Of a stretch of 64,000 nucleotides of DNA, positions 48,627 through 57,542 are shown piece after piece. The notes under the pieces are model-generated. The model was not told where the DNA came from. It searched no databases and saw only the letters and a program-made list of their open reading frames with translations. Each line of letters opens with the position of its first letter. The first letter of the stretch is position 1. Origin of the DNA: Mesobacillus subterraneus (GTDB lineage: Bacteria > Bacillota > Bacilli > Bacillales > Cytobacillaceae); contig NZ_CP129019.1 in the NCBI RefSeq assembly GCF_020524355.2, positions 2,666,001 through 2,730,000 on the forward strand, given 5' to 3'. The translations under genes were made by a program, and so were the position numbers.

Positions 48627-49835
48627 TTAAAATAACCCTTCACGTTGATTGAGAAACGTGGCGCTTAAATCCACAAATAAAAATTCTGTTCCACTTAATG
48701 GGAGTGAAAACGTCCGAATGACCTCCCCTGTTTCTATATCACTGTATCGGTCTGACAGGATCCCTTTTTTCCCTGTCCTCATTCTAATGATATTCTCGAG
48801 GAAATAAGGTCTCCAACTCCAGTTCTTTCCCTCGTATTTTGGCTGCACAAGCCAGTGATCTCCTGTTTTATAAAGGTTTGGCGATAGCTGGAAACCATCT
48901 TCGTCACAGACATACATCCTGAAGGCAATTCCATCAAGGCTGTCTCCAAGCGCCATGAGGAACTCGCTTGGACTTTGGCTTTTTTTACTGCGGTTTATCA
49001 GTTCCTGAAACTTTGTGTGTAACTCGATTCTTAAGTCAAAAAATGATTGAAGCCGTTTTTTCTCGGATAGAATAAACCCATGAATTTCTGTCTTTAATTT
49101 TTCCCTCAGGATATCCTTAACCACTAATTCCCTTTGAGGTTTGAATAGATAGAACCCTTGATAAAACCTGCCTCCATTCTTCCAGGCAAATTGCAGCTGG
49201 TAAGGTGTTTCGATGTTTTCAAACAATAGAGTTGCACCGATTTTCCTAGCGAGGATTGACAAAGAATGAAGGACATCGAGATAAGCAGGACCCGAGTTAT
49301 TGGACCTTAGAGTGGACATATCAATTTTTAAGATTTCAGGTTCAATACCTGCTATGCGCTCAAAATAGCTGCTTTCGTTGCCCACTTTATCCATCGCGAT
49401 TTTAATCCCAAAGGATTTGTAGTAGTTGATCAGATGCTCTATATGTGCTTGTTCATTGGACACAGAAATTTCAAGAACAATATGCTCAGGTTTGACACCC
49501 ATTTCCTGGTATGAATGAATTAATTGTAAAAACCCTTCTCCATCATCCATCATTAATAATCCTGCATCCCTGTTCACAAACCATAAGAGGTCTTGTTCCC
49601 ATGATTGAGAGACCACTTCCATCGCTTTGGCAAAAACGATATTTTCAACTTCGATCCGGTACTCTTCCGGAATTGTATCATCTTGAAAAAAAGTTCCGAG
49701 ACTTATGTCATCACTTCCGTTAATATACCTGCCCAAAACTTCATACCCAATAATTTTATGCTCATCTGCATTAAAAATCGGCTGGAAAAAGGGAACGACA
49801 TGGTCTAGGTTGGTTAAAATATCCAAGGCATCCAA
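48627..49835 (-). CDS. ykuI: YkuI-like EAL-domain protein, probably a c-di-GMP binder
   Basis: 402 aa: EAL domain (1-235) plus a PAS-like C-terminal domain, as in the B. subtilis YkuI structure. Conserved EAL residues: GYEVLGR (Glu), FVNRDAG (Asn), IVLEIS (Glu), ILKIDM (Asp), ENIET (Glu). The DDFGTG loop reads MDKVGNES, with the second Asp replaced by Lys, so hydrolysis is doubtful; YkuI is known to bind c-di-GMP without detectable activity. TTG 49835 starts MDALDILTNL like YkuI. Confidence 0.88.
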   Translation of the reverse strand: MDALDILTNLDHVVPFFQPIFNADEHKIIGYEVLGRYINGSDDISLGTFFQDDTIPEEYRIEVENIVFAKAMEVVSQSWEQDLLWFVNRDAGLLMMDDGEGFLQLIHSYQEMGVKPEHIVLEISVSNEQAHIEHLINYYKSFGIKIAMDKVGNESSYFERIAGIEPEILKIDMSTLRSNNSGPAYLDVLHSLSILARKIGATLLFENIETPYQLQFAWKNGGRFYQGFYLFKPQRELVVKDILREKLKTEIHGFILSEKKRLQSFFDLRIELHTKFQELINRSKKSQSPSEFLMALGDSLDGIAFRMYVCDEDGFQLSPNLYKTGDHWLVQPKYEGKNWSWRPYFLENIIRMRTGKKGILSDRYSDIETGEVIRTFSLPLSGTEFLFVDLSATFLNQREGLF

Positions 49836-50027
49836 TATAAACTGCAACCTCCCTTCAAAATACATCTGATGCGAAAATCCAACAATCATTTTTCTATTCA
49901 TTAATGTGATATGAATGATTTTACCATAATATGAGTATTCCCTCAGTTATACCGTTTCCAATTACATCATGTCATAAAAATGACTTTTCAAGTAAAAATA
50001 GATATAGGCTTATGGAAGGATGATGAC

Positions 50028-50819
50028 ATGAAAACGCGGCATTTCATCGGCATTCTTCTTCCATTGCTTGGATGCAGCCACGGCTCGCCCGCCGAAAATG
50101 AAGCACAAATGCAGAAAACCTTGAATAAACCAATCATTACGAATGAAAGTCCTGTGCCAACTCAGGAAATGGCGGTCCCAAACACTATTCAAAAACAGGC
50201 AAAACAACTGCAACAACAAAATACCAAAGCGTTACTAAACGTACCCTTGATCAAACAAAATCCAGAGTTAAAATATGGTTGTGAAGTAACCAGCTTGGCG
50301 ATGATGCTGAAATACGCCGGAGCTGATACAGATAAAATGAAGCTTTTCAAGGAGATAAAGAAAGAAAACGATGCTTTGAAGAGATCAGCAAATGGTGATA
50401 TCTTGAGCTGGGGTAACCCAGCTGTAGGCTTTGTTGGAGATATGACCGGAAAACAGGCAGGCTATGCAGTCTTTGATAAACCAATAATTGATTTAATCAA
50501 TCGTTATTTACCAGGAAGGGCAGTCAATTTGACTGGCAAGGAGTTTGACGCAGTACTGGACCAAGTATCTGCAGGTTATCCAGCAGTTGTATGGACTACC
50601 GGCAATTATCGTTTGCCCGACCGCTGGGAATCCTGGACGCATGGCAATGAGGTCATCAAAACGCCTCTAGACCTTCACGCTGTAGTCCTGGTCGGTTTCA
50701 ATGAAACAACGGTCTATTTGAACGATCCTCTGTCTGGCCGAAAACAGGTGCCAGTAAACAAAACTATCTTTATAAAAACATGGAAAGCGATGCAATCGAG
50801 AGCAGTCAGTTACCGTTAA
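50028..50819 (+). CDS. C39-type cysteine peptidase-like lipoprotein
   Basis: 263 aa. Signal with LLPLLGC lipobox-like end (Cys about 16), linker, then a papain-like C39_2 domain with catalytic Cys in YGCEVTSLAMML, His in LDLHAVVLVG and Asn/Asp in YLNDP. Related B. subtilis proteins are secreted; target unknown. ATG 50028 follows GGAAGGATGATG; the 16 upstream codons look non-coding. Confidence 0.82.
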   Translation: MKTRHFIGILLPLLGCSHGSPAENEAQMQKTLNKPIITNESPVPTQEMAVPNTIQKQAKQLQQQNTKALLNVPLIKQNPELKYGCEVTSLAMMLKYAGADTDKMKLFKEIKKENDALKRSANGDILSWGNPAVGFVGDMTGKQAGYAVFDKPIIDLINRYLPGRAVNLTGKEFDAVLDQVSAGYPAVVWTTGNYRLPDRWESWTHGNEVIKTPLDLHAVVLVGFNETTVYLNDPLSGRKQVPVNKTIFIKTWKAMQSRAVSYR

Positions 50820-50827
50820 ATATAGAT

Positions 50828-50858
50828 AAGGCTGGGTAAACCCGGCCTTGTCTTTTTT
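50828..50858 (+). terminator. Terminator of the C39 peptidase gene
   Basis: AAGGCTGGGT / ACCCGGCCTT stem (one G-T pair), two-base loop, then seven T. Confidence 0.8.
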
Positions 50859-51037
50859 TGGACTGATTGGGCACAAACTCTCCCAAATGGGTGCCCGTAG
50901 GAATGGAGATTAAAGCGAGCAGAAGATAGCAATTTTAATTTTCTCTCCTCTTTTTTTCAAGCGCACTGTGTAGCTTGACAAGCGATTGGACGATCGTCCT
51001 TTTTTTATTAAACCCTTTCGAGGGAGCACTTTCGCCA

Positions 51038-51160
51038 TTATGGATAGCTACTGCATTCCCCCCATGTTCCTAAACGATTAAATCCATAGACAAAAACCTT
51101 TATATATCCATTTTTTGTGGGGATATATATCATTTCCATCTTAATATCATAATCATCCAT
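51038..51160 (-). CDS. Possible 40-aa protein
   Basis: ATG 51160 is six bases after GAGGTG and opens MDDYDIKMEMIYIPTKNGYI followed by KVFVYGFNRLGTWGECSSYP. Aromatic-rich, one Cys; no family recognised. The composition looks protein-like, but no promoter is seen. Confidence 0.4.
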   Translation of the reverse strand: MDDYDIKMEMIYIPTKNGYIKVFVYGFNRLGTWGECSSYP

Positions 51161-51285
51161 CTACAACACCTCAAATTCATTTACCTATAAATGACTTTTC
51201 ATATTTCCTTCCTCTTCCCTTCTAAAATTAATTAAAAACATCATGAATCGTGCCCTTCCCTAAAATGCCACTTCTAATTTCCTTG

Positions 51286-51465
51286 TTTGTTTAGGAAATT
51301 ATAAAATTATTTAGTAGTGGATAACTACATGTAGTAGTCTTAATCCAGCTTCAGCGCCTAGCCCCTCGAGTCGCTTCGGTCCGCCCAATGAAGTCAAAGA
51401 ACGACTTCACTGGTCGGACCTCCAGCGCTTGTCGGGGCTTAACGAGGCGCTTGCGCTTTTTGTTC
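51286..51465. repeat. Dispersed mosaic repeat, inverted short form
   Basis: Starts GTTTAGGAAATTATAAAATT...GTGGATAACTACATGTAG, shared with 40920 and 60412, then CCTAGCCCCTCGAGTCGC, the GAAGTCAAAGAACGACTTCAC hairpin and GGCGCTTGCGCTTTTTG end. Confidence 0.85.
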
Positions 51466-51515
51466 TTTGTTTGCTAGTATAGTAGAGAAAATTCGGGAAT
51501 AGGTTGGTATTTTTC

Positions 51516-52397
51516 ATGTCTGAACAAATCACTCGGAGGACTTTTATTAAACGGGCAGTTGGAACTTTGTTGACTGCTGGAGGACTCGGCACAGGGAGCT
51601 ATTTTTATGCCCGGGAAGTCGAACCACGCATGCTTGATATTACCCGTCATACGATTAAAAATGCCGCGGTGCCTTCCGGTTTTGATGGAGTGAGGATCAT
51701 TCAATTCAGCGATACCCATATCGGATTCCAGTATACAATGGAGCAACTGAGGCAATTGATTTCTAAAATCAATAAACTAAAGCCTGACCTGATTGTTTTT
51801 ACCGGGGATTTACTTGACGACCCCCGACACTTCACCGAACAAAACAAACTGATCTCTATGTTGAGCAAACTCGATGCCCCGCTAGGTAAATTTGCCGTGT
51901 ATGGCAACCATGACCATGGGGGATACGGTTCTGATCTATATAAACAAATAATGGAGCAATCGGGATTCACATTATTACTGAACAACGCAGTTAACATCAA
52001 GCTTCTTGATGGAAGTTCAATATGGATTGCCGGAATCGATGATGCTATGCTTGGTAAACCTGATCTGAACGCGTCCATCGCCAATATACCAACTAACTCA
52101 TATACAATCCTTTTATCCCATGCCCCAGACAAAGCAGAAGAAGCAGCACACTTCTCAATTCAACTGCAGATGAGCGGACATAGCCACGGAGGACAGATTC
52201 AGATTCCCTTTTATGACCCATTGGTGACCCCGCCTTTTGCCGAAAAATATGTGGAGGGCTTTTATACTGTTGGCAAGAGCGAGGGTCTGACTCTGTATGT
52301 GAACCGCGGTCTTGGGACGACAAGGCTTCCATTCAGGTTTTTATCTCAGCCTGAACTTGCAGTTTTTACCTTAAAAAATGAAAAAACAAGCAGCTGA
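51516..52397 (+). CDS. ykuE: Tat-exported metallophosphoesterase YkuE
   Basis: 293 aa. Twin-arginine signal RRTFIKRAVGTLLTAGGLG, then a calcineurin-like phosphoesterase: FSDTHIG, FTGDLLDD, YGNHDHGG, LLSHAPD, SGHSHGGQ. B. subtilis YkuE is a known TatAyCy substrate that binds Mn/Zn at the cell wall. tat genes are not in the window. ATG 51516 chosen; the upstream TTG would put four residues before it. Convergent with the GGDEF-EAL gene; the stops touch. Confidence 0.93.
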   Translation: MSEQITRRTFIKRAVGTLLTAGGLGTGSYFYAREVEPRMLDITRHTIKNAAVPSGFDGVRIIQFSDTHIGFQYTMEQLRQLISKINKLKPDLIVFTGDLLDDPRHFTEQNKLISMLSKLDAPLGKFAVYGNHDHGGYGSDLYKQIMEQSGFTLLLNNAVNIKLLDGSSIWIAGIDDAMLGKPDLNASIANIPTNSYTILLSHAPDKAEEAAHFSIQLQMSGHSHGGQIQIPFYDPLVTPPFAEKYVEGFYTVGKSEGLTLYVNRGLGTTRLPFRFLSQPELAVFTLKNEKTSS

Positions 52398-52411
52398 TCA
52401 GCTGCTTGTTT
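52382..52411. terminator. Bidirectional terminator holding both stop codons
   Basis: 30-base palindrome centred on TGATCA: AAACAAGCAGC / GCTGCTTGTTT arms. It contains the TGA of ykuE (52395-52397) and the TGA of the convergent gene (52398-52400 reversed). Confidence 0.92.
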
Positions 52412-54515
52412 TTGCTTTCAGGATGAACTTTTCCTCTGCTTCCAGGGCTCTTAATGGTCTGGAAAAAAAGAACCCCTGTGCTTTTTCACAATCCGCATTT
52501 GTCAGGAAATCAACCTGGCTCTGCTCCTCGACACCCTCGGCGATCACTTCCATTCCTAGGCTGTTTCCTAAGTGGATGATCGTAGTTATGATAGCGGCAT
52601 CCTTGCCGTTATACTTTATATCTCTTATGAAACTCTGGTCAATTTTCAATACATCGATAGGAAACTGTTTCAAATAACTAAGCGAAGAATAGCCAGTTCC
52701 AAAGTCATCTACAGAGATTTTGATTCCTAAGTTCTTCAGCCGCTTTAGGATCGGAATCGTCTCCTTTGTATCCTGCATTGCGCCCTCGGTAATTTCAATC
52801 TCCAGGAGAGAAGGCTCAATATTGTACTTCTCTATCGAACTTTTGATCACCCGAACTAAATCCAACTGCATGAACTGCTTAGGAGATATATTGATAGCGA
52901 TCCTGATTGGCTTTCCGGTCTTCTCTGTCCATTTCTTGATTTGCCGGCATGCCCCTTCAATTACCCAGTTGCCAATCGGGATAATCAGTCCAGTATCCTC
53001 TGCAAGAGGGATGAATTCGGCTGGAGAGATAAAACCGAATTCCCTGTTGTCCCAGCGGAGCAATGCCTCGAAGCTTGATATTTCATTGGTAAGCAGATGG
53101 ATCTGCGGCTGATAAAAAAGTTCTAGTTCGTCCCGTTCAATTGCTTTTCGCAAATGAGCCTCGAGCGTAACGATATTTACTCCCGTAGACTGCATATCAG
53201 AGCGATAAAATTGATAATGGGCCTTCCCTTTTTCTTTTACGCTATATAAAGCTTCATCCGCATATTTAATCAATGTTTCTGCATCCTTCCCGTCATTTGG
53301 GAAAAGGCTGATACCAATACTAGGTGTAATATAATACTCCTGGGAATTAAAATAAAAAGATTCATTGAACCTGAATAATACTTTTTGTGCAAATTCCGCT
53401 GCACCTTTCCTGCCTGTTCTTTCCAGTAAGATGATAAATTCATCACCGCCCTGTCTGAAAACAGTACAGTTTTCTTTTTGTATGTCGATCAGTCGATGTG
53501 CTACTTGCTTCAAAATCTGATCACCAACCAGGTGTCCAAGTGTATCATTCAAGTATTTAAATCGATCTATATCCAGAAATAAAAGGGCAAATTCAGTCTT
53601 TTGTTTCTTTTTATTTTTAACAAGATTATCAAGTTGATCAAGTAGCGCACGCCTGTTGCGCAATCCAGTCAACTGGTCATGAAATGCCATGTACTTAATT
53701 AGTTCTGTGCTTTTTGCCTGCTCGGAAAGATCTCTGATAATGATATACATACCTTTAATTTCAGAATGAATTACGACCGGAATTGTCTTTAAATGAACCG
53801 TCAGGAATTTTCCTTTTCTGTGCATGAACCGACAATCGAGCGATTCCTTTGCATTACCCGCTTTTGTATCAGATAAGAGTTCCTGAAAGGGAGGCAAGTC
53901 ACTTTCACATATCAAGCTAGTGATTCTCTTCGATTTAAGCTGTTTGACAGTATAGCCTGTCAATATTTGAGCCGCCGGGTTGACATCAAGGATCTTTCCC
54001 TTTAAATCAATTGAAAAAACAGCATCCAGATTATGGTCAATTAGGGAGCGATATCTTTGCTCACTATCAATCAATCTATTATTCTCTTTAACCTTCTCTG
54101 TTATATCCCTGGTTACCGCTACAACATATTTCACTTTACTGTCTTCATCCTTGATCGGAGTTAAAAGTGTCTCTTCAGTGATCTTATTGACTTTGTCGAG
54201 GTGTACTTCATCATGGAAAACGACTTCCACCCCCTCTTTTACGGCCTTACTATAATGTTTTCCCAATGAATTCAGGAGGTTTAGAGGTAGAACCTCATCC
54301 ATCGTCCTGCCGATATCACTAACAGTCATCCCTGCATGGAGAAGACCATTTTCATTAGCAAATAGATAACGGAATCGGTAACCCGGTTCAACCTGCATGA
54401 TAAATACAAGATCTTTTACATGTTTAAAGATGATGTCTGAAATCATCTGTTCTATTTTTGTCGAAGCGGAAACGCCTCTTCTTTTAGTTATTCTTGATTG
54501 CTTCATCTGATTCAT
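52398..54515 (-). CDS. PAS-GGDEF-EAL c-di-GMP metabolising protein
   Basis: 705 aa, cytoplasmic. Order: N-terminal PAS-like sensor (about 20-140), second PAS (about 155-265), GGDEF (about 270-430, active-site QGGDEF intact, FLDIDRFKYLNDTLGH), EAL (about 445-695, EALLRW, NISPKQF, EIEITE, VDDFGTGYSS, KIDQSFI, AEGVEE, QGFFFS all present). Both cyclase and phosphodiesterase sites look functional; net activity is not predictable. Start ATG 54515 after GAGG; an ATG 14 codons earlier has no ribosome site. No RxxD product-inhibition site was checked. Confidence 0.9.
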   Translation of the reverse strand: MNQMKQSRITKRRGVSASTKIEQMISDIIFKHVKDLVFIMQVEPGYRFRYLFANENGLLHAGMTVSDIGRTMDEVLPLNLLNSLGKHYSKAVKEGVEVVFHDEVHLDKVNKITEETLLTPIKDEDSKVKYVVAVTRDITEKVKENNRLIDSEQRYRSLIDHNLDAVFSIDLKGKILDVNPAAQILTGYTVKQLKSKRITSLICESDLPPFQELLSDTKAGNAKESLDCRFMHRKGKFLTVHLKTIPVVIHSEIKGMYIIIRDLSEQAKSTELIKYMAFHDQLTGLRNRRALLDQLDNLVKNKKKQKTEFALLFLDIDRFKYLNDTLGHLVGDQILKQVAHRLIDIQKENCTVFRQGGDEFIILLERTGRKGAAEFAQKVLFRFNESFYFNSQEYYITPSIGISLFPNDGKDAETLIKYADEALYSVKEKGKAHYQFYRSDMQSTGVNIVTLEAHLRKAIERDELELFYQPQIHLLTNEISSFEALLRWDNREFGFISPAEFIPLAEDTGLIIPIGNWVIEGACRQIKKWTEKTGKPIRIAINISPKQFMQLDLVRVIKSSIEKYNIEPSLLEIEITEGAMQDTKETIPILKRLKNLGIKISVDDFGTGYSSLSYLKQFPIDVLKIDQSFIRDIKYNGKDAAIITTIIHLGNSLGMEVIAEGVEEQSQVDFLTNADCEKAQGFFFSRPLRALEAEEKFILKAKTSS

Positions 54516-54716
54516 CAAACCATCCTCATTCCAGAAGTACAATAGTACCTGGTTCATGATTGCGAACTAGTTTTATATTCCTATTTTACTCTTTAAATAA
54601 GGAAAAACGATACTATTTTTATAAAATTGACAATCTTACGCTAAAAAACGACAAACATTACCCGACGGTGCCCTCTCCTATCGACGAGCATAGACTGCAT
54701 TAGAGGAGGAGATTCC

Positions 54717-55214
54717 ATGAATCATATTGTTAAAAGAGGAGAAACGCTGGCAGAGATTGCCGCTAATTATCGCAGGACGCTTCAACAAATCCTTGCTGCC
54801 AATCCTGGTATCACGAATCCTGCACTCATCTATCCTGGCCAGAGAATCATAATTCCGGGACTTCCAGATCCAGCTTCTATTCCTTATTCAATTTCCGTTT
54901 CACTGACCAACCGAAGGCTTACACTTTTTCGTTCAGGCACACTGATAAAATCCTATCCCGTCGGCATCGGTAAAATGCTGACGCAAACCCCGGTTGGCGA
55001 ATATGTAATTGTGAACCGAGAACCTAATCCCGGCGGCCCTTACGGTTCCATGTGGCTGTCGTTATCAAAACTTGGATATGGTATTCACGGAACAAACAAT
55101 CCTGCATCGATCGGTAAGGCCGTTTCGAAAGGATGCATTCGGATGCATAACAAAGAGGTTCTTGAGCTGGCAAGGCAAGTTCCCAATGGTACTAGAGTCA
55201 GGATCACCCGATAG
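54717..55214 (+). CDS. ykuD: L,D-transpeptidase YkuD with LysM domain
   Basis: 165 aa. LysM (residues 1-50, [23 protein letters not shown]...PGQRIIIP) and YkuD catalytic domain with [22 protein letters not shown] (His124, Cys140). Makes 3-3 peptidoglycan cross-links; spore-cortex or spore-coat associated in B. subtilis. No signal peptide, as in YkuD. GAGGAGGAG ribosome site. Confidence 0.96.
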   Translation: MNHIVKRGETLAEIAANYRRTLQQILAANPGITNPALIYPGQRIIIPGLPDPASIPYSISVSLTNRRLTLFRSGTLIKSYPVGIGKMLTQTPVGEYVIVNREPNPGGPYGSMWLSLSKLGYGIHGTNNPASIGKAVSKGCIRMHNKEVLELARQVPNGTRVRITR

Positions 55215-55314
55215 TTCCCTATAAAAAGGCTTCTATTTCTCAATCAGCCAAATTAAGGGTATAATGAAAATAGTTTATAAAAGTTTTCTAACAAAAACGA
55301 AAGGAGCTAGCCCA

Positions 55315-55785
55315 TTGAATAATGAAAGGAACAAGATACCCTCTCTCCGTCCAACGATCGAGAACCTCTCACAAGCAATCTTCACTGTGAACCGTCATGC
55401 AAAGACTGCTCCCAATCCGAAGTTTTTATATCAGTTAAAACAGGATGCGATTAAAAAAATGCTGCGGGAAGGCAAAGCTAAAAAAACAGGACTACATTTT
55501 TCGAACAATCCGAGAAACAGCCAGCAGCAATCAGACGTACTAGTGGTTTGCGGGGACTACACATTCCATATCCCGCCGACAAAACAGGATTTTGATCAAC
55601 TTCCCCACTTAGGAAAACTTGATCAGTCAGTGAGGAACCCGAGGGCATCCATTTCCTTAACTAGCGCGAAAAGGCTATTGTCAGCCTACACTGGACTGAA
55701 AGATTCCACCGAAACAGCCGTAGCAGGAAAGACAAGGAGATATGCCAAACCTGTATTTAAGAAGCTAGGAGAACGCTACCCTTAA
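55315..55785 (+). CDS. ykyB: YkyB family protein
   Basis: 156 aa basic protein (LRPTIENLSQAIFTVNRHAKTAPNPKFLYQLKQDAIKKML). Conserved between ykuD and cheV in Bacillus; function unknown. TTG 55315 is eight bases after AAAGGAG; upstream codons lack a ribosome site. Confidence 0.88.
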   Translation: MNNERNKIPSLRPTIENLSQAIFTVNRHAKTAPNPKFLYQLKQDAIKKMLREGKAKKTGLHFSNNPRNSQQQSDVLVVCGDYTFHIPPTKQDFDQLPHLGKLDQSVRNPRASISLTSAKRLLSAYTGLKDSTETAVAGKTRRYAKPVFKKLGERYP

Positions 55786-55787
55786 TA

Positions 55788-55810
55788 AGAAAGCTGGAAA
55801 TCAGCTTTCT
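55788..55810 (+). terminator. Terminator of ykyB
   Basis: AGAAAGCTG / CAGCTTTCT stem, five-base loop, then eight T. Confidence 0.85.
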
Positions 55811-55819
55811 TTTTTTTGA

Positions 55820-56725
55820 TTATAAGATCAATTCATCTATTTTCAAGACCAATTCACTTATCTCCGGCTTGCTGATCTGAGCATCAGCACCAACGACACT
55901 ACCCTTATGGCGCAAGTCATTCGTGATTAACGATGAAAAAATGATAACTGGAAGTTTTCCCAGAACCGGATGTTCTTTTATTCTCTTTGTCAAGTGATGC
56001 CCATCCATCTGGGGCATTTCTATGTCAGTGATCACAAGTTGCACTGCCTGCGAAAGAACCTCAGAATCCTCTGCCAGGTGCTCAAGATAGGTAATGGCAT
56101 CCTGTCCATTCTCAAAAAACTCAAGGTACTGAAATCCAGCTTCACTCAAAGTCTCATGAAGCATTTTCCTTAACATCCCAGAGTCTTCAGCAATGACAAT
56201 TCTTTTCAAAGATCGCTCCCTCAGACCAAGTTTCTTGACATCGCTGACCTTTATTCCAGAATCAGGATTGATTTCAAGAAGGATCCTTTCAAAATCCAGA
56301 AAAAGGACCATTTCTCCGCCTAACTTGATTACTCCGATTATTTGGCTCTCTTGTCCCTGATACATGTCTGAAGGCTTCTCAATTTGAGCCCATGAGATAC
56401 GGTGAATTTGTGAAACGGTATGGACATGGAAGACTGTCTTCATCTGATTGAATTCAGCGACGATCAATTTATCCTGCTGTGGATTTGTTGACTCCTTCAG
56501 CCCCAGGGCTGCTGCGACATTGATGACTGGCAGCACCTCTCCCCTAAGTTCCATGATTCCCTCAACAAATGGATGAGCGTTCGGAATCGCCACAACAGGG
56601 ACAGGATTGAGAATTTCTTTAACTTTCATGACATTTATCGCAAATTTATTCTGACCAATGCCGAACTCAACAATCTCCAGTTCATTCGTGCCTGATTCTA
56701 ATAAAATATTGTTATCATTCATCAT
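55820..56725 (-). CDS. cheV: Chemotaxis coupling/adaptation protein CheV
   Basis: 301 aa. CheW-like domain (1-160: FAINVMKVKEILNP, GIMELRGEVLPVINV) and response-regulator receiver (about 172-300: IVIAEDSGMLRKML, phosphorylated Asp in VITDIEMPQMDG, KPE). Couples chemoreceptors to CheA. Convergent with ykyB, as in B. subtilis. Confidence 0.95.
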   Translation of the reverse strand: MMNDNNILLESGTNELEIVEFGIGQNKFAINVMKVKEILNPVPVVAIPNAHPFVEGIMELRGEVLPVINVAAALGLKESTNPQQDKLIVAEFNQMKTVFHVHTVSQIHRISWAQIEKPSDMYQGQESQIIGVIKLGGEMVLFLDFERILLEINPDSGIKVSDVKKLGLRERSLKRIVIAEDSGMLRKMLHETLSEAGFQYLEFFENGQDAITYLEHLAEDSEVLSQAVQLVITDIEMPQMDGHHLTKRIKEHPVLGKLPVIIFSSLITNDLRHKGSVVGADAQISKPEISELVLKIDELIL

Positions 56726-56899
56726 TTTCTTCCTTCTCTATATAAAATTAGTTTTATATACATCTTATCGGCACAACTATTTAAACTGTTTAGTTAAAGG
56801 ATTGAGAATTCACGTGCTTGAAAGTGACTATCACCTATTGTCATGAAACTGGCAGAAATCCATTTAAAAATATATAAATTCAAGTTTTACGATGAAAAA

Positions 56900-56921
56900 G
56901 CAAACCGAAAGATCGGTTTGC
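56900..56921 (-). terminator. Terminator of the DinB gene
   Basis: GCAAACCGA / TCGGTTTGC stem, four-base loop, TTTTTC on the minus strand. Confidence 0.82.
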
Positions 56922-56929
56922 CGTGTGAT

Positions 56930-57403
56930 TTATTTCACCAATGCCCTTCCTAATGCTGCATCTACTTGCTTTTGGTGATGAAGATCATGATAGACGAAAT
57001 CGATTAAATATTCCCCAACTGTCATATGCTGTTTGGAGATTTTAAAAGCCAGCGCCAGCTTGTCTTTATCCATTTCTTCAAGCATCTTATGGAATTCAGC
57101 GCGCACAGCAAGGAGTCCATCGAGAATTTCTTCCTTTGTTGCTTTATTTTCTGCGTATTCTCGTGCTCGTTCATTAACACTTTGAAAATCAGGGTAGGAA
57201 GGCAATTCAGCTCCCTCTTTGAAATAAGGGAATCTTTCCTTTAATGAGTATTGGTCCCAGAAGAGCAAATGCGCCACTACCGCGCCAACCGACCACTTCC
57301 CGTCACCTAAAGGCTTATGCCATTCAGTATCTGTCAGTGCCATGAGCGAATGGATCCATCCATCAAAATCTTTATAATGTTGTCTTATCTCTTCCAAATT
57401 CAT
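56930..57403 (-). CDS. DinB/YfiT-like metal-dependent four-helix protein
   Basis: 157 aa. DinB superfamily layout: VGAVVAHLLFWDQYSL carrying the first His, MTVGEYLIDFVYHDLHHQKQVDAALGR carrying the later His ligands. Relatives include thiol-dependent (bacillithiol) transferases; function unassigned. ATG 57403 with AGGAGAG. The open frame continues upstream through patA's start; that part is antisense. Confidence 0.85.
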   Translation of the reverse strand: MNLEEIRQHYKDFDGWIHSLMALTDTEWHKPLGDGKWSVGAVVAHLLFWDQYSLKERFPYFKEGAELPSYPDFQSVNERAREYAENKATKEEILDGLLAVRAEFHKMLEEMDKDKLALAFKISKQHMTVGEYLIDFVYHDLHHQKQVDAALGRALVK

Positions 57404-57542
57404 TTGAATCTCTCCTTTTTGTTTAACTTTAAATAATATTCGCTGCTCACCTACAATAACCTTTTTGACCGGGGGGACGAATTTTACATCTTTTCCATTC
57501 ATCATGGTAAAATAGTGATATTCAATCGAAGGGATGAAAGAT

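Noticed and set aside
50988..51007. GGACGATCGTCC followed by T run as a terminator
   Set aside because: Only a four-base stem with GATC loop and no gene upstream that needs it.
54950..55200. YkuD as secreted protein needing a signal peptide
   Set aside because: The protein starts directly with LysM, as in B. subtilis YkuD, so the absence is normal, not a truncation.
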